Assembly (NCBI RefSeq): GCF_007655135.1
Contig: NC_045134.1
Location: 26,684,568 to 26,748,567, forward strand
Reading direction: 5' to 3'
DNA: 64,000 bases
Origin: Punica granatum
Lineage: Eukaryota > Streptophyta > Magnoliopsida > Myrtales > Lythraceae
Position numbers and translations under genes: made by a program. This document shows, in pieces, positions 12,464 to 24,300 of this stretch (its first letter is position 1; each line of letters starts with the position of its first letter). The notes below the pieces were generated by a model. The model was given only the letters and a program-made list of their open reading frames with translations, had not been told where the DNA came from and searched no databases.

Positions 12464-12856
12464 GACTTGCATTGATCCAGGGTCTGTGCAGATTGTTCGC
12501 TTCTTTGATCATTCATTTCTGCAGGAACCTTGAAACGCAAACAAGACGCTGTCATCCCATACGTATTTGGTGAAGATACAACATTTCGGATGCATTTTCA
12601 TGCTGCTGCAATTAATGTGAACAAGATTGTGAAATCTCATCCCAGGAAATTCCTGCTCTGGCTATGTCAGACGAAGTAAACAGCAATTGCTGCATGGGCC
12701 AGTGAATTTCAATAAGTGGGTGGCATCAAATGCCTTTTAAGTATATTTTGTAAACAGAAAACAAACAGTGATCCAATCGGAGAGTTAATATATATATATA
12801 TGTAGATATTCTACCTACGAGATACAGAAGCTAGTTTGAAAGAAGATATTGAAGTC
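12322..12856. other. Segment of unknown origin between duplicated blocks
   Basis: This stretch matches neither SUO nor any other part of the window that I could see. Its first 140 bases supply the tail of the truncated SUO frame. A later stretch (about 12525-12680), preceded by an acceptor-like TTTCTGCAG, reads openly with a coding look (GTLKRKQDAVIPYVFGEDTT), so it may be an exon fragment from another gene. I do not recognise the family. Confidence 0.4.
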
Positions 12857-12934
12857 GTTGCCAAAGAAGCGACCCTCGATATCCTCAAAACCCACTGCAT
12901 ACCATCGGCGATGTCTGATGATCTTAAGACATAA
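12857..12934 (+). pseudogene. DEG9 last-exon fragment
   Basis: The sequence is near-identical to 6309-6386: the same [20 protein letters not shown] reading and stop, with a few silent changes. Nothing else of DEG9 precedes it, so it is a dead fragment. It marks the left edge of the second duplicated block, and the DEG9 3' flank follows it in the same order as at 6387. Confidence 0.92.
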
Positions 12935-13740
12935 AAGCCATATATTCATTTGATTTTTGCTAGATGTATATCTTATCTTATAGATCGGCTGCTGCTTCCT
13001 GTCTGGGTTCTACCTATTGGGTTTTGTAGGTCTCTGGGTTTATTGAGGAAGAGCTGGACGGCCTCTCCGGGAATAGGCATCGGGTTTCAGAAAGCCAAAC
13101 GAGGTACAGGATCTGAGCGGTTATGTTGAGCTGGTAGTTTACGTCAGTTAGCTGGATAATTATCATTCTTTGGAATCTCGATCGGGTGAAAAACATTTGA
13201 ATTTGTCCGAGTTTGCAGCATCACGTATCTTCAAAGTTTCCCAGGAAAAAAAACGGTTGTGCCGGTCGAAATCGAATCTAACTTCTGAAGTTCCTTTCAG
13301 AGGCATATGCTTGGAGTTGTTCTAGCCGTGTTAAGACTGAAATATAATATTTATCATCACGAACTATAAATATAAGTAAGTACATAATGCAACTACATGT
13401 CAATTGTTTTTTCATCAATTCAATCAGTTGATTTAATATAATTTATAATCAATTATTCCATTGAAAATTTGAGAGGATATTTGTTCGTCCAAAAAGTTGT
13501 TATAAGTAGCATTCTTTGATTAGCAAAATCGAAGCACCACAAAGTAAATCTTATGTGCCGATGGTTCTTGGTATGATATTGTCATGCCGCTTGCCATTAT
13601 GTTTGATCGAGCATCATGAACATAACAAATATTAAATTTTAATTTGATAAAATATTAGTGATTAAGCTATGTATTATGAATGACTCATAAATAACTAGAA
13701 AAGATCTATATATATATACATAATAAATCGAAATTAAGCG

Positions 13741-13918
13741 TTAATTCTTCAAGTGGCTCAGCCATTTTTTCCCTTAAATAAGGTCTTGGCTTTGAGTGTT
13801 GTGAATATGAAAAATACTTGATTAGAAAAGCTCTATTCCTTAATGAGACGATCCGAATCAAACTGAGTTGGTTGAACATTTATTGAACTTCCGAATACCA
13901 GAATGCAAACTGAAAATA
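13741..13918 (+). mobile_element. SINE-like element, duplicated copy
   Basis: This is the counterpart of 7300-7478 within the duplicated block (TTCAAGTGGCTCAGCC ... TTCCGAATACCAGAATGCAA). It arrived by segmental duplication rather than by a separate insertion. Confidence 0.5.
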
Positions 13919-14196
13919 TAATTATAAGAATTCATTTTAACATGAATTTTTTTTTAAAAAAAATTCAATTATACAATGTAGTAATTGGCATGGGCCAAGC
14001 CCACCAGTAGAACTGTTATTGGGCCGAACCGATGCATGTAGTAAGGCCTCCGTACGTACTATAAAAACCACCGCGCCTTTCGCCTTCCCACAGTTTCTGT
14101 TAATTCATCGGACATGTCTTCCTCTGCACCTGCTCCTTCTTCTTCTTCTTCTTCTTCTTCTTGTTGGAGATTCGTCGAGCTTGGAGTGGAAGAAGG

Positions 14197-15760
14197 ATGG
14201 GGGAACCAGAGCCCAACTTGGAAGAGTTTTTCGAAGACATGGAATTTCGCCTCTTCTCAGTTGTCTTCTGTTTATTGCTTTCTCTGCTTTTGATTCCATT
14301 TTATTTGGGCTGCTTCGGGAGTTTGAATAATTTGCGAAGGTCAACTGAAATTATTGCAAATTGAAATGGTTCTGGAATGAGCTGGGCCGGTCTTGTAACA
14401 TTATCATTGTTGAGATTTCGGCTTTGGGAGATTGGTTTCCCTCTCAAGGCCACCCGGGTTCCGGTCGCCGTCTTCTCGGGATTTTGTTTTGAGGTATATT
14501 GTGGAACAGCTTGAGAATGTTTATCGCAGCTTCGATGTCGCAAACTGCAGGAGACCCAACACGGGTTTGCGTATTTCAATTGCATCAGCTTTATAAAATT
14601 ATGAGAATCGTGTTTGGAGAGTAAGCGACTAATGTCAGACAAAATGGATTAAAGTTCCCAGGGCGCTTGCTTAGGACTTAGGATAGCATCCACTAATGGC
14701 GTTGTACTGGGGTTCTTCGTTTGGGGAACTTTCATGCCCCCGACCTATGCAAGAAAGAATTGTTTTTGGAGTTCGTTGAATAGGGGTAATGCGCCGAGTA
14801 TTATTAGGAAAAAAAAGAAGCGAACTTGATGGTTAGAATTTCGGAGGCGACGAGTTTTCCTGTTTTGCGAAGTCTATTAAATCTGTGATGGGTGAAATAC
14901 TATGGAAATGTTTAGATCTGCAACCTGGTGGTGCTTAGGCTGCCGTAGGAATAGGTTCTTCACGTTTTATGTCTGTCCTCAGGTGAAAAGCCGCAGACTG
15001 AACTCAAAGTGAGAAGTTTACGGCTGTAATTTGAGAAACCAGTGTTCTTAATGTGTCAATATTTTGCCGTGGTTTCTATGTTTCAGAAGAATAGGCTATG
15101 GTGATCTAAGAGGGGACAGATAAGTAATTCTTTAATTCAAAGAGGATGTCATGTTGGCTTTATTTTGCATTTGCAGGATGACTTCTGCTAGAGTTGTAGT
15201 GGTTGTCTTCCTTTCGCTTGTTTTAGCTCCGCGCTTTAAGATGATCAGTTCTGGAGATAAGAGGATGGGAAATCAATTCTAGGCTTGTTGTACTTAGTTG
15301 TGATGTAAACATTTAAGATTTATTATATCTTCTTGTTTCGTTGTCAACTGACTTGGCATATATAATTAGGCTGTAGTACGTAATAATCCTAATTATGAGA
15401 TTTGTCTCCATACTGATGAGGTTGGGATGGGATCATTGTATGGAGCGAATTTGCTATATCCTTCTAAAGAATCTCTAGATCCTCACAATACCACGGACTG
15501 TAATTTCAGCGACTTCCAATAGCAATTATTTCATGTGATTGTTACTAGGATTAATCATATCTACTTTCGATATGTATAGGTGCCCTGATGACTGCGGGAG
15601 TGCTAACTGCGGGTTTGATCAGCTTTAGACAGGGCAACTCTCAGTTGGGACGGACAGAAGCTGATGAGAGCTGGTGTCGTGGTTCAAGGTGCCACCGTGG
15701 CACTTATGGTCGGGACCGCTTACTATTATGGAGGCAATCCCTGGAAGAAAATCTATCTAG
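14197..15760 (+). pseudogene. HIG1-domain pseudogene, copy B
   Basis: It starts with the same MGEPEPNLEEFFED reading as the intact gene. A deletion of about 79 bases then joins codon 14 directly to intron sequence (GAAGACATGGAATTTCGCC), removing the end of exon 1 and its splice donor. Exon 2 (15580-15760) has a 4-base insertion (TTGGGACGGACAGAAG against TTGGGACAGAAG) that shifts the frame inside the domain, and a further extra A near the end. A TATAAAA is still present at about 14060. Not able to encode a HIG1 protein. Confidence 0.92.
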
Positions 15761-15904
15761 ACCTGCCTGGAGAGAGACTTAGCTTGGATCTTCTTTCCTC
15801 ATTGAGTTCTTAAGACTGCTCTCATTCGGGCAAGCAACAATTCACAGTTATGTTGATTTGATTTTCGTAACTTTGGCTTAAGCGACTCCAGCAGTTCCCA
15901 CATA

Positions 15905-16169
15905 ATTTTGGCTTAAGGCTGGGTAACAAAGGGTAAAACTATCCTAATCGTGGATTTTTTTCATCCATAAGACCAGAATCTGAAATCTTATTTAAGAATA
16001 AGAAATACCAAATCATCTTAACCAAATTTTCTGCTACTTTACATTATAAATTTTCTCATCAAAGATAGTGCCAGGAGCTGCTGCTGCCTTGTTTTTTAGT
16101 ATTGCAGCTGTTCATCGCCACATCTCATGTCAAACCACAATGTGTAAACAATCCAAGGCCTCTCGCAGA
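15905..16169. other. Left junction of the 11S globulin segment
   Basis: Homology to the HIG1 3' flank of copy A (around 9540) stops at about 15905. From there to about 18645 the sequence has no counterpart elsewhere in the window. This part holds only AT-rich spacer and the distal 11S promoter. Confidence 0.6.
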
Positions 16170-16252
16170 CATGCAAAGAGTAAAGACACATTCCCCATGC
16201 AAACCCCCCGGCCACGTCCCACTGCCACTCCTCACTCCATTCCCCTATAAAT
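16170..16252 (+). promoter_or_regulatory. Seed-type promoter of the 11S globulin gene
   Basis: Two CATGCAA RY/legumin-box motifs (16170 and 16196), a GCCACGTC ABRE-like element (16211) and a TATAAAT box (16246-16252) lie within 155 bases of the ATG. In other plants RY elements bind B3 factors (ABI3/FUS3/LEC2) and ABREs bind bZIP factors, giving embryo-specific expression; seed control here is inferred from these motifs. Confidence 0.7.
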
Positions 16253-16323
16253 CCCCATTCACCCCGGCCTCTACCTCTCCATCATTAACCCACCAAAACT
16301 TGGCTATAAACATTGGCTAGGCC

Positions 16324-18211
16324 ATGGCTTCCTCTTCTAGCGTACTCTCTCTAGGTCTTACCCTAGGGCTTCTGGTGCTCGTCCACGGCTGCTTCGGACA
16401 GATCCTCGAGCAGCCGTGGCAGTGGCAGGGCCAGGGGCTGCAAGGGGGGCAGCTGCAATCGCGTCGGCAGCAGAGGCACCCACTCCGTTTCAGGGCTGAC
16501 TGCCGGCTTGAGAACTTGAACGTTCTCCAACCCTCTCGCACGATCAAGGCCGAGGCTGGGGTCACTGAGATCTGGGATGAGAACGAGAATGAGTTGATCT
16601 GCGCTGGAGCCACCTTCCTCAGGCATGTGATCCGGAGGAACGGGCTATACCTGCCTGCCTTCACCAATGCACCAGAGCTCTTTTATGTCGTGCAAGGTAA
16701 AGTATATCGATATGTCCGTCCTCCATCTGCAATGCCTAGACTTGGTAATGGTAATGAAATATGCATGTTTGTATATATATGCAGGGAGGGGTCTACAAGG
16801 AGTAGCTATTCCAGGATGCCCCGAGACGTACCAGTCTGATGAATCACAGTTCCAAGGCCGAGGAAGAGAGAGCCGCGGAGTCAGCGAGAGGGTTTCCGGT
16901 GATAGGCACCAGAAGGTGAGAGAGATCCGAGAGGGGGACGTCCTTGCTCTGCCGGCCGGCATCTCGCACTGGATTTCCAACCAGGGCCAATCCGACCTCG
17001 TGCTAGTATCCATCGTCTACACCAGCAGCGAGCAGAACCAGCTCGACGAGAACATCCGGGTATGTGAAATAATGCATGTCCTAGATAGAGATTTCGACCG
17101 ACATTGCATGCATGACTCTTCGTTCTTAAACAAAATCGTTTTGATTTATGTTTGTTCTTATAATTTGTGTACTGATAATCTCTTTTTCGATCTCCTCAAG
17201 AAATTCTTCCTAGCCGGGAACCCGGAACAAGGATTCTTGGGCGGTAGTCGCCGTGGTGGCCAAAGTACTAGAGGCAGAGGCGGCCAACAGGGGGGGAACT
17301 TTGGGAACATATTCCAGGGCTTTGACGATGAGCTGATAGCAGAGTCATTCGGGGTTGAGAGTGAGCTCGCCAGGCGGCTGAGGTGCGAGGACGACAGGAG
17401 GGGCCACATTGTGGAGGTCCGGGAGGAGCTCCAGGTCATACGCCCACGACAAGAGGAGGGTGGACGATCAGAAGGATGGGAGGAGAGGGAGAGGGGGAGA
17501 GAGAGGGAGAGGGAGAGGGAGAGATGGTGGAGCCCACGACAAGGTCGCGGCTACAGCCCGAATGGGTTGGAGGAGACGCTGTGCACAATGAGGCTGAAGG
17601 AGAACATCGAAAATCCGGTGCGAGCCGACTTTTACAACCCCCGGGCTGGACGAATCACAAGCCTCAATAGCTTCAGCCTCCCCATCCTCAGCTACCTCCA
17701 GCTCTCCGCCGAGAGGGGTGTCCTCTACCGGGTAATATGCATATATACATCTATACAACGACTCGTGTCCTCTTACTTGATTATCAAGGTCTTTAATTCA
17801 CGCGCTGTACACTTCCAGGATGCAGTGGTGGCTCCGCATTTCTACATGAACAGCCATGCAATAATCTATGTCACCAGGGGCAACGCACGGATCCAGATCG
17901 CTGGTGACTTGGGCCGGGCTGTGTTCGATGGCGAGGTACAGGAGAACCAGGTCCTGGTCGTGCCCCAGAACTTCGTGGTCATCAAGAAAGCCGGGAGCGA
18001 GGGCTTCGAGTGGGTCGCCTTCCGGACCAATGACAACGCAATGGTTGTACCGCTTGCCGGGAGGCTGTCGGTGCTCCGGGCCATGCCGGAGGATGTGCTG
18101 GTGAACTCGTACGGCATCTCGAGAGAGGAAGCCAGGAGGTTGAAGTACAATCGAGAGGAGGTGGGCATATTTAGCCCGGGGTCGAGGTCGGTACATGGAA
18201 GGAGGGATTGA
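16324..18211 (+). CDS. 11S globulin (legumin-type) seed storage protein
   Basis: Hexameric cupin storage protein laid down in protein-storage vacuoles. Four exons (16324-16696, 16785-17059, 17201-17731, 17819-18211), the classic legumin structure, encode 523 aa. A signal peptide (LGLTLGLLVLVHGCFG) ends near residue 25. The acidic chain has the first cupin with CRLENL...ELICAG and VQGRGLQGVAIPGCPETY. An Arg/Glu-rich variable stretch (about 308-324) from a purine-only DNA tract precedes the vacuolar processing site Asn337-Gly338 in SPNGLEETLCTM. Cys344 of the basic chain would pair with the acidic-chain Cys to link the two. The second cupin follows (LSAERGVLY/DAVVAPHFYMNSHA to FEWVAFRTND). The frame is intact and the promoter is seed-type, so the gene is probably functional. 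It sits between two broken HIG1 copies and is unrelated to them. Confidence 0.95.
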
Positions 18212-18433
18212 GCTATTAACTAGGAAAAAATGTTAGGTCATGTAACTCTTAATGATCCAAGAGCTAGCAGAGCTTACGAGTGTAGAGGGAGAAGGGTCAT
18301 GAATTTGGAATAATAAATAAGGTCCTCCTAGGTACGAGGAGTATAATGGAAGTGTCTATGTAAGTGTCCCCTTTTCCTTTTTATGTGTAGTTTGCACTTT
18401 CGGGAATCAATGAATACCTGTTGCATGAGTCAA

Positions 18434-18510
18434 ATCATCGTCATCATTGTTATTATCATTATTATTATCATTACAAATTATATCATCATTATCATTATTA
18501 TTATTATGAT
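18434..18510. repeat. ATC/ATT trinucleotide microsatellite
   Basis: Interrupted ATC and ATT repeats just beyond the 11S globulin 3' end. Confidence 0.8.
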
Positions 18511-18644
18511 GGACATGATCCCTAGCAGAACACTTGACAAGTTTATGCAAAGAAAAAAAAATGCTGGAAAAACTATTGAAGGCCGTAGACCCATGGTAGC
18601 TCTTATTCAGTTGGGGTTTAGACGTTCTTATTTTGGTGGTGTTT

Positions 18645-19948
18645 GAGCTGGGCTGGTTTTGTAACATTATCATTGTTGAGATTTCGGCTTTGGGAGATTG
18701 GTTTCCCTCTTAAGGTCACCCGGTTCTTCTCGGGATTTTGTTTTGAGGTATCTTGTGGAACAGCTTGAGAATGTTTATCGCAGCATCGATGTCGCAAACT
18801 GCAGGAGGAGACCCAACACGGGTTTGCGTATTTCAATCGCATCAGCTTTATAAAATTATAAGAATCGTGTTTGGAGAGTAAGCGACTAATGTCGGACGAA
18901 ATGGATTAAAGTTCCCAGGGGGCTTGCTTAGGACTTAAGATAGCATCCACTAATGGCGTTGTACTGGGGTTCCTCGTTTGGGGAACTTTCATGCCCCCGA
19001 CCTATGCAAGAAAGAATTGTTTTTGGAGTTCGTTGAATAGGGGTAATGCTCCCGAGTATTATTAGGAAAAAAAGAAGTGAACTTGACGGTTAGAATTTCG
19101 GAGGCGACGAGTTTGCCTGTTTTGCGAAGTCTATTAAATCTGTGATGGGTGATATACTATGGAAATGTTTAGATCTGCAACCTGGTGGTGCTTAGGCTGC
19201 AGTAGGAATAGGTTCTTCACGTTTTATGTCTGTTCTCAGGTGAAAAATCGCAGACTGAACTCAAAGTGAGAATTTTACGGCTGTAATTTGAGAAACCAGT
19301 GTTCTTAATGTGTCAATATTTTGCCGTGGTTTCTATGTTTCATCATGGAATCTCACAAATTTCTGCAATATATAATTTTTTCAGGTAGAGAGGGGCTTTG
19401 TCATGCCCGAGAATGGAAGAGTTTCTGTTGGCTTTATTTTCCATTTGCAGGATGACTTCTGCTAGAGTTGTAGTGGTTGTCTTCCTTTCGCTTGTTTTAG
19501 CTCCGCGCTTTAAGATGATCAGTTCTGGAGATAAGAGGATGGGAAATCAATTCTAGGCTTGTTGTACTTAGTTGTGATGTAAACATTTAAGATTTATTAT
19601 ATCTTCTTGTTTCGTTGTCAACTGACTTGGCATATATAATTAGGCTGTAGTACGTAATAATCCTAATTATGAGATTTGTCTCCATACTGATGAGGTTGGG
19701 ATGGGATCATTGTATGGAGCGAATTTGCTATATCCTTCTAAAGAATCTCTAGATCCTCACAATACCACGGACTGTAATTTCAGCGACTTCCAATAGCAAT
19801 TATTTCATGTGATTGTTACTAGGATTAATCATATCTACTTTCGATATGTATAGGTGCCCTGATGACTGCGGGAGTGCTAACTGCGGGTTTGATCAGCTTT
19901 AGACAGGGCAACTCTCAGTTGGGACGGACAGAAGCTGATGAGAGCTCG
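18645..19948 (+). pseudogene. HIG1-domain pseudogene, copy C (no exon 1)
   Basis: Homology to the intact HIG1 gene begins inside intron 1 (TTTGAGCTGGGCTGG, about 8043 in copy A), so the promoter and exon 1 are absent. The exon 2 remnant (19854-19948) carries the same 4-base insertion as copy B. It stops at GAGAGCTCG, where about 290 bases are deleted and the sequence resumes at AGTTCTGGCAG, equivalent to about 9600. It then runs on without a break into the SUO upstream region. It cannot be expressed as a HIG1 protein. Confidence 0.9.
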
Positions 19949-21194
19949 AAGTTCTGGCAGAATAACTGAGATTTCCTGGCGGAGGACCTCGAAGTTTTAG
20001 GAAATGCCACCCTTTGATTATGTAATGCCCGGGCAAGTGTTTGGGACAAATCAGTTTCGTTGGAGTTTAATTTAAGGTATACGATGCTTGTATAATCTAG
20101 TTGTTCCTCAGGAAGGACGATCCGCGGGTTGGTAGTTCGCGTAATTCTTTACATGAAATTCCATTCAGTATCTTGATTGGTTGCGTCTCCATCGATTACC
20201 ATATGCATACCCTCTGGAAATGTCGTGTAACTCCAAGTCGCGATATCAAAGTCATGTATATTGGAAATGCCTATTGCTGCAATGGGCAATTTATCAGATG
20301 TTATGCTGTCCATTCCAGCTTCTTAAAGGAGACTGTTGATTCAGATTATGCGTGGGAAGGTTGATTCAGTGGGATGTTCTTTTCACTCTCGAGTCGGCCT
20401 TCGTTGCGAACCCGAGATGATTGCACGAGTCCCGTGATTATCAGATCTTTCTTTGCCTACCTAGAAGCATCTTCGAGAGCAAAATTTTGCTCCTTCGATC
20501 AGCTGCAACCGATTGCGATTCGCATAGTGTGACAGTGCCGTCGATTTTCGCATGGTTTGGTGCTGCTTTATTCGTGCTATCGATGTAATGAGATGGCACC
20601 AGCACTCCGGAAAATGCCTCGTCTCCGAAAATGCCCGCGTTTGAGAGACAAATTAGCTCTGTTTTGATGGGCAATTCGGTAATCTCGCCTGCAGCTCAAG
20701 TCAACGACCTTAAGATTAGTCAACACTGGAGGAAGCGGATGCAGCGCAGTCACATTCTGTTTCATTCTCATCTCTCTTAGACATTTTATTGGCACGTCAT
20801 TTCACTAAACGTCACCGCCCGGACAGGTTACCTTTCCCCATCCCGAACTACCTGATCTGCCCTTCCTCTCGGTGAAGTCCGATTTCGTCTCTCCCTTTTG
20901 CCCACTCTGTGCGTCTCTCTGATGTTTGATGTCTCCTTCTCTCTCTAATCACCGAACAATCGCTCTCTCTCTCTCTTGATCGCAGCTGAGCATCGAATTC
21001 CCGCGGGTTTCGGACGATCCGAGGCTGAATTTAGGGGGTTGCTGGTTTCTGTTGGTGGCTAGGGTTTCGTCGAGGTGGAATTGGTGGCGTTCGAATTGGC
21101 AAGGAATTCGGGAGGGTGTTTCTCTTGATAGGTTTGAATCTGATTAGGGTTTCGGGAGGTGCGGTTGTGTGCGAAGGAAAAAAGTGGAGGATTG
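19949..21194 (+). other. SUO promoter and 5' leader region
   Basis: No separate gene. The stretch is duplicated upstream at about 9600-10780. The last 300 bases hold CT-rich repeats (CTCTCTCTCTCTC at about 20965) typical of plant leaders. An 87-codon open frame (20101-20364) is a chance frame shared with the other copy through duplication. Confidence 0.55.
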
Positions 21195-21314
21195 ATGGTA
21201 GTCGCGGGGATTGAAGAGATTGGGGGAAATGCAAGGCTATGCATGGGAGGGAAGGTGAGGAGGCGAGTAAGCAGCTCGGGAATCCGCACATGCGGACTGT
21301 CCCCCCGCGCCTAG
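21195..21314 (+). promoter_or_regulatory. Two upstream ORFs overlapping the SUO start codon
   Basis: An ATG at 21195 opens a 39-codon frame that ends at 21314, past the SUO ATG (21239) and in another frame. A second ATG at 21229 gives a 9-codon peptide ending at 21258. If the transcript starts upstream of 21195, both would compete with the main start and lower translation. The effect is inferred, not seen. Confidence 0.45.
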
Positions 21315-24300
21315 GAGCTCCGCGTGATTCTGACGGTTCCCTGTCTTCTACTGCGTCTTCTTCTCCGAGCTTCTTTTTCAAGGTATCGTCTTCTCTTGAT
21401 TAGACATACCATTCAGCTTCTGCTCCTACCTTGTCTGGGTTGTTTGCGACATTGTTCCAATTGCTTAAGCTGTTGAGACACCATTCGGGCAAAGATCATC
21501 TCTTTATCTTTTTGAGTTGGTTTTTATTGGGTCAATAGAGTGTACAAATTATGATGCGGTGGCGGTGAGACCAATTTGGGGAAGTGTATGGGTTCACTTC
21601 ATTGGAAACAATTCATACGGCATGAAATATGGCCGGGAGCGGGTCTGCAAGTGGGATTCACGACGTGCGTTGGTTTTTTGGTTGAGGGGGTGGGGGAGGA
21701 TGGGACTGGATTTTGCATATTCGGTGTGGCAAATTGAGGGGAGCTCTATAAAATTGAGGGAGGAGGGGCCTACTTGGGAAAAGGATTAGGGGCGGGGTTC
21801 ATAAATAGAATTTCTCCAAACTTTGGGATGTTCCCTGAAAGAGATGGTTTAGTTTCCGACGGGGACTGCGAGTATTAGCCTTATAGATTTTGTCCTCCTA
21901 TCGGTTCTGTGGTTTGTTAAGAGAGAATCAATGTGAACTGACTTTTGTCCCTTAGAGATTGGATGATTTTTCTCATTAATGTAGGATAATATGATACCAA
22001 GCTTCATTTTTTGCAGGACGGACGCAAGATTAGCGTAGGAGACACTGCCCTTTTTAAGCTGCTACAGGAATCACCGCCTTCCATTGGAATAGTTTGTTGG
22101 GTAACTGTAACTAAGGACAAGAACTTGAAGTTGGGTGTGAATTGGCTTTACCGTCCCACTGAAGTTAAACTTGGCAAAGGCGTCTTGTTGGATGCTGCGC
22201 CAAACGAAATCTTCTACACCTTTAAGAAGAATGAGATTCCTTCTACATTATTACTCCATCCGTGTAAAGTTGCATTTCTTCCCAAAGGTGTTGAGCTTCC
22301 ATCTGGGATCTCTTCATTTGTTTGTCGTCGGGTATATGACATAGCAAACAGGCAGCTGTGGTGGCTAACTGACAAGGGTTCTTTTAATGTGAGTTTCAGG
22401 CATTTTGTTTCCCTATATTTGTGCATTATTTGTATATGTACAAACATATATGTTATGATAGTTGTATATCTTACCTATCGCTAACTTCTTGTTTATCTTC
22501 TCCGTAGGAACGTCAACAAGAAGTAGAGCAGCTTTTGTACAAGACGCGAATAGAGATGCATGCCTCTGCGCAACCGAATGGTCGATCTCCGAAACAGATG
22601 ACTGGTTCAATGTCAACATCACAGTTGAAAACTGGCTCTGAAGGTCTGCAGAATGCTGCGTCCTTGGCATCTCAAGGCAAAGGAAAGAAAAGAGAGCGTG
22701 TAGACCAGAGCTCAGATCCTGTGAAACGTGAACGTTTAGCAAAAATGGGAGATGGCGATCCTGGTCGCTATAGTTCAGACAGCTTCTTGAAATCGGAGAT
22801 TGCTAAAGTAGTAGAGAAGGGACCGCTGGTAGATACAGAAGGTGTTGACAAATTAGTGCATGCAATGCTTATCGAGATAAGTGAGAGGAAAATAGATTTG
22901 ACTGCCCGAACAATGCTTACAAATGTAATTGTTGGCACAGAGAAGCCAGATTGCCTGAGCAGATTTGTTCAGATAAGGGGCTTGTCTATATTGGATGACT
23001 GGCTTCAAGATGTTCATAAAGGAAAGACTGATGATAGCAGTGGGGTCAAGGATAATGATAAATTGGCCGAGGAATTTCTCTTGGTTCTGCTCCGTGCGCT
23101 GGACAAACTCCCCGTAAACCTTCCAGCCTTGCAGATGTGCAACATTGGCAAGTCGGTGAATCATTTACGGACACACAAGAACTTGGAAATTCAGAAGAAG
23201 GCGCGGAGTCTAGTTGACACATGGAAGAAACGTGTCGAGGCTGAGATGAATATGAATGATGCCAAGATGGGTTCAAATCAGGCTGTCACATGGTCTGCGA
23301 GGTCTCGAGTACCTGAGGTTGCTCATGTGAACAGAAACCAAGGTGGTTCCTCAGAAGGTGCCCCTAAGAGCCCCAGTGTCCAGCTTTCTGCTTCCAAAAC
23401 TGCTCCAGCGAAGCTCCTTCAGGGCGAAACAGCTTCTAGGTCTGCTTCTCCATCTCCGGGGTCGACAAAATCGGCTACTCCTCAGGCCTCAGTGGGTGTT
23501 AACTTGAGAGATGGACAGCCCCGCCTCAGCAGCAGCTTGAGCGATATTCCTTCAACAACATCAAGGGATGAAAAGAGCAGCAGTTCTAGCCCGTCTCTCA
23601 ATAATAGCCAGTCCTGTTCAGGTGACCACACCAGAACTGGTGGTGCCTCTGTGAAGGAAGATGCAAGGAGTTCAAACGCTGCCTCGAACAAGATGCCAAG
23701 TTGGTCATCTCGTTCTAGGAAATCGAATGGTTTCGCAGCAGCAGGTGCATCTGCTCGGGAGGCTGGGTCAAGCAGGACTCCTTCCTTGTATCGGAATGCT
23801 GCTCCAGATAAAGCATCTCAGTCTGGAGTAACAAATGAGAAGGCAGTTGACGTGCCTCCTGAGGTGAATAGTCACAAATTGATTGTTAAGATTCCAAATA
23901 GAAGTCGAAGTCCTGCTCAAAGGGCTATAGGAGGGTCTGTTGAGGAATCCTCTGTGATGAATAGCAGAGCTTCTTCTCCAGTGGTCTTGGATAGGCCTGA
24001 TCAACTGGATGCTGTTGTAGAAGAGGCAGCTGATGCTTCTCAAGCCAGTGTGTCCTCTGATGCCAATCCGGAATCTTGGCAAGGGAATGATTTTACAGAT
24101 GCTGATGCACGCGAGGAAGGTGACAGGCCTGTTGATGCCAGTCCCACTGCGGAGCACTCTAAGACTGGCAAAAACACCAAGAAGACGCAGGAAGCGCTGA
24201 AAAATACTGTGTCATCACCGAGGAACACGCTGAAGCTGGGTAAAGCGCAGGAGGTTTCTATGAGTTCCATGAAGGCTTTACTTGAGAGTTGTGTTGATTA

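Noticed and set aside
17798..18196. 132-codon open frame antisense to the 11S globulin basic chain
   Set aside because: It is a shadow of the GC-rich coding exon 4; it shows no family resemblance and no own promoter.
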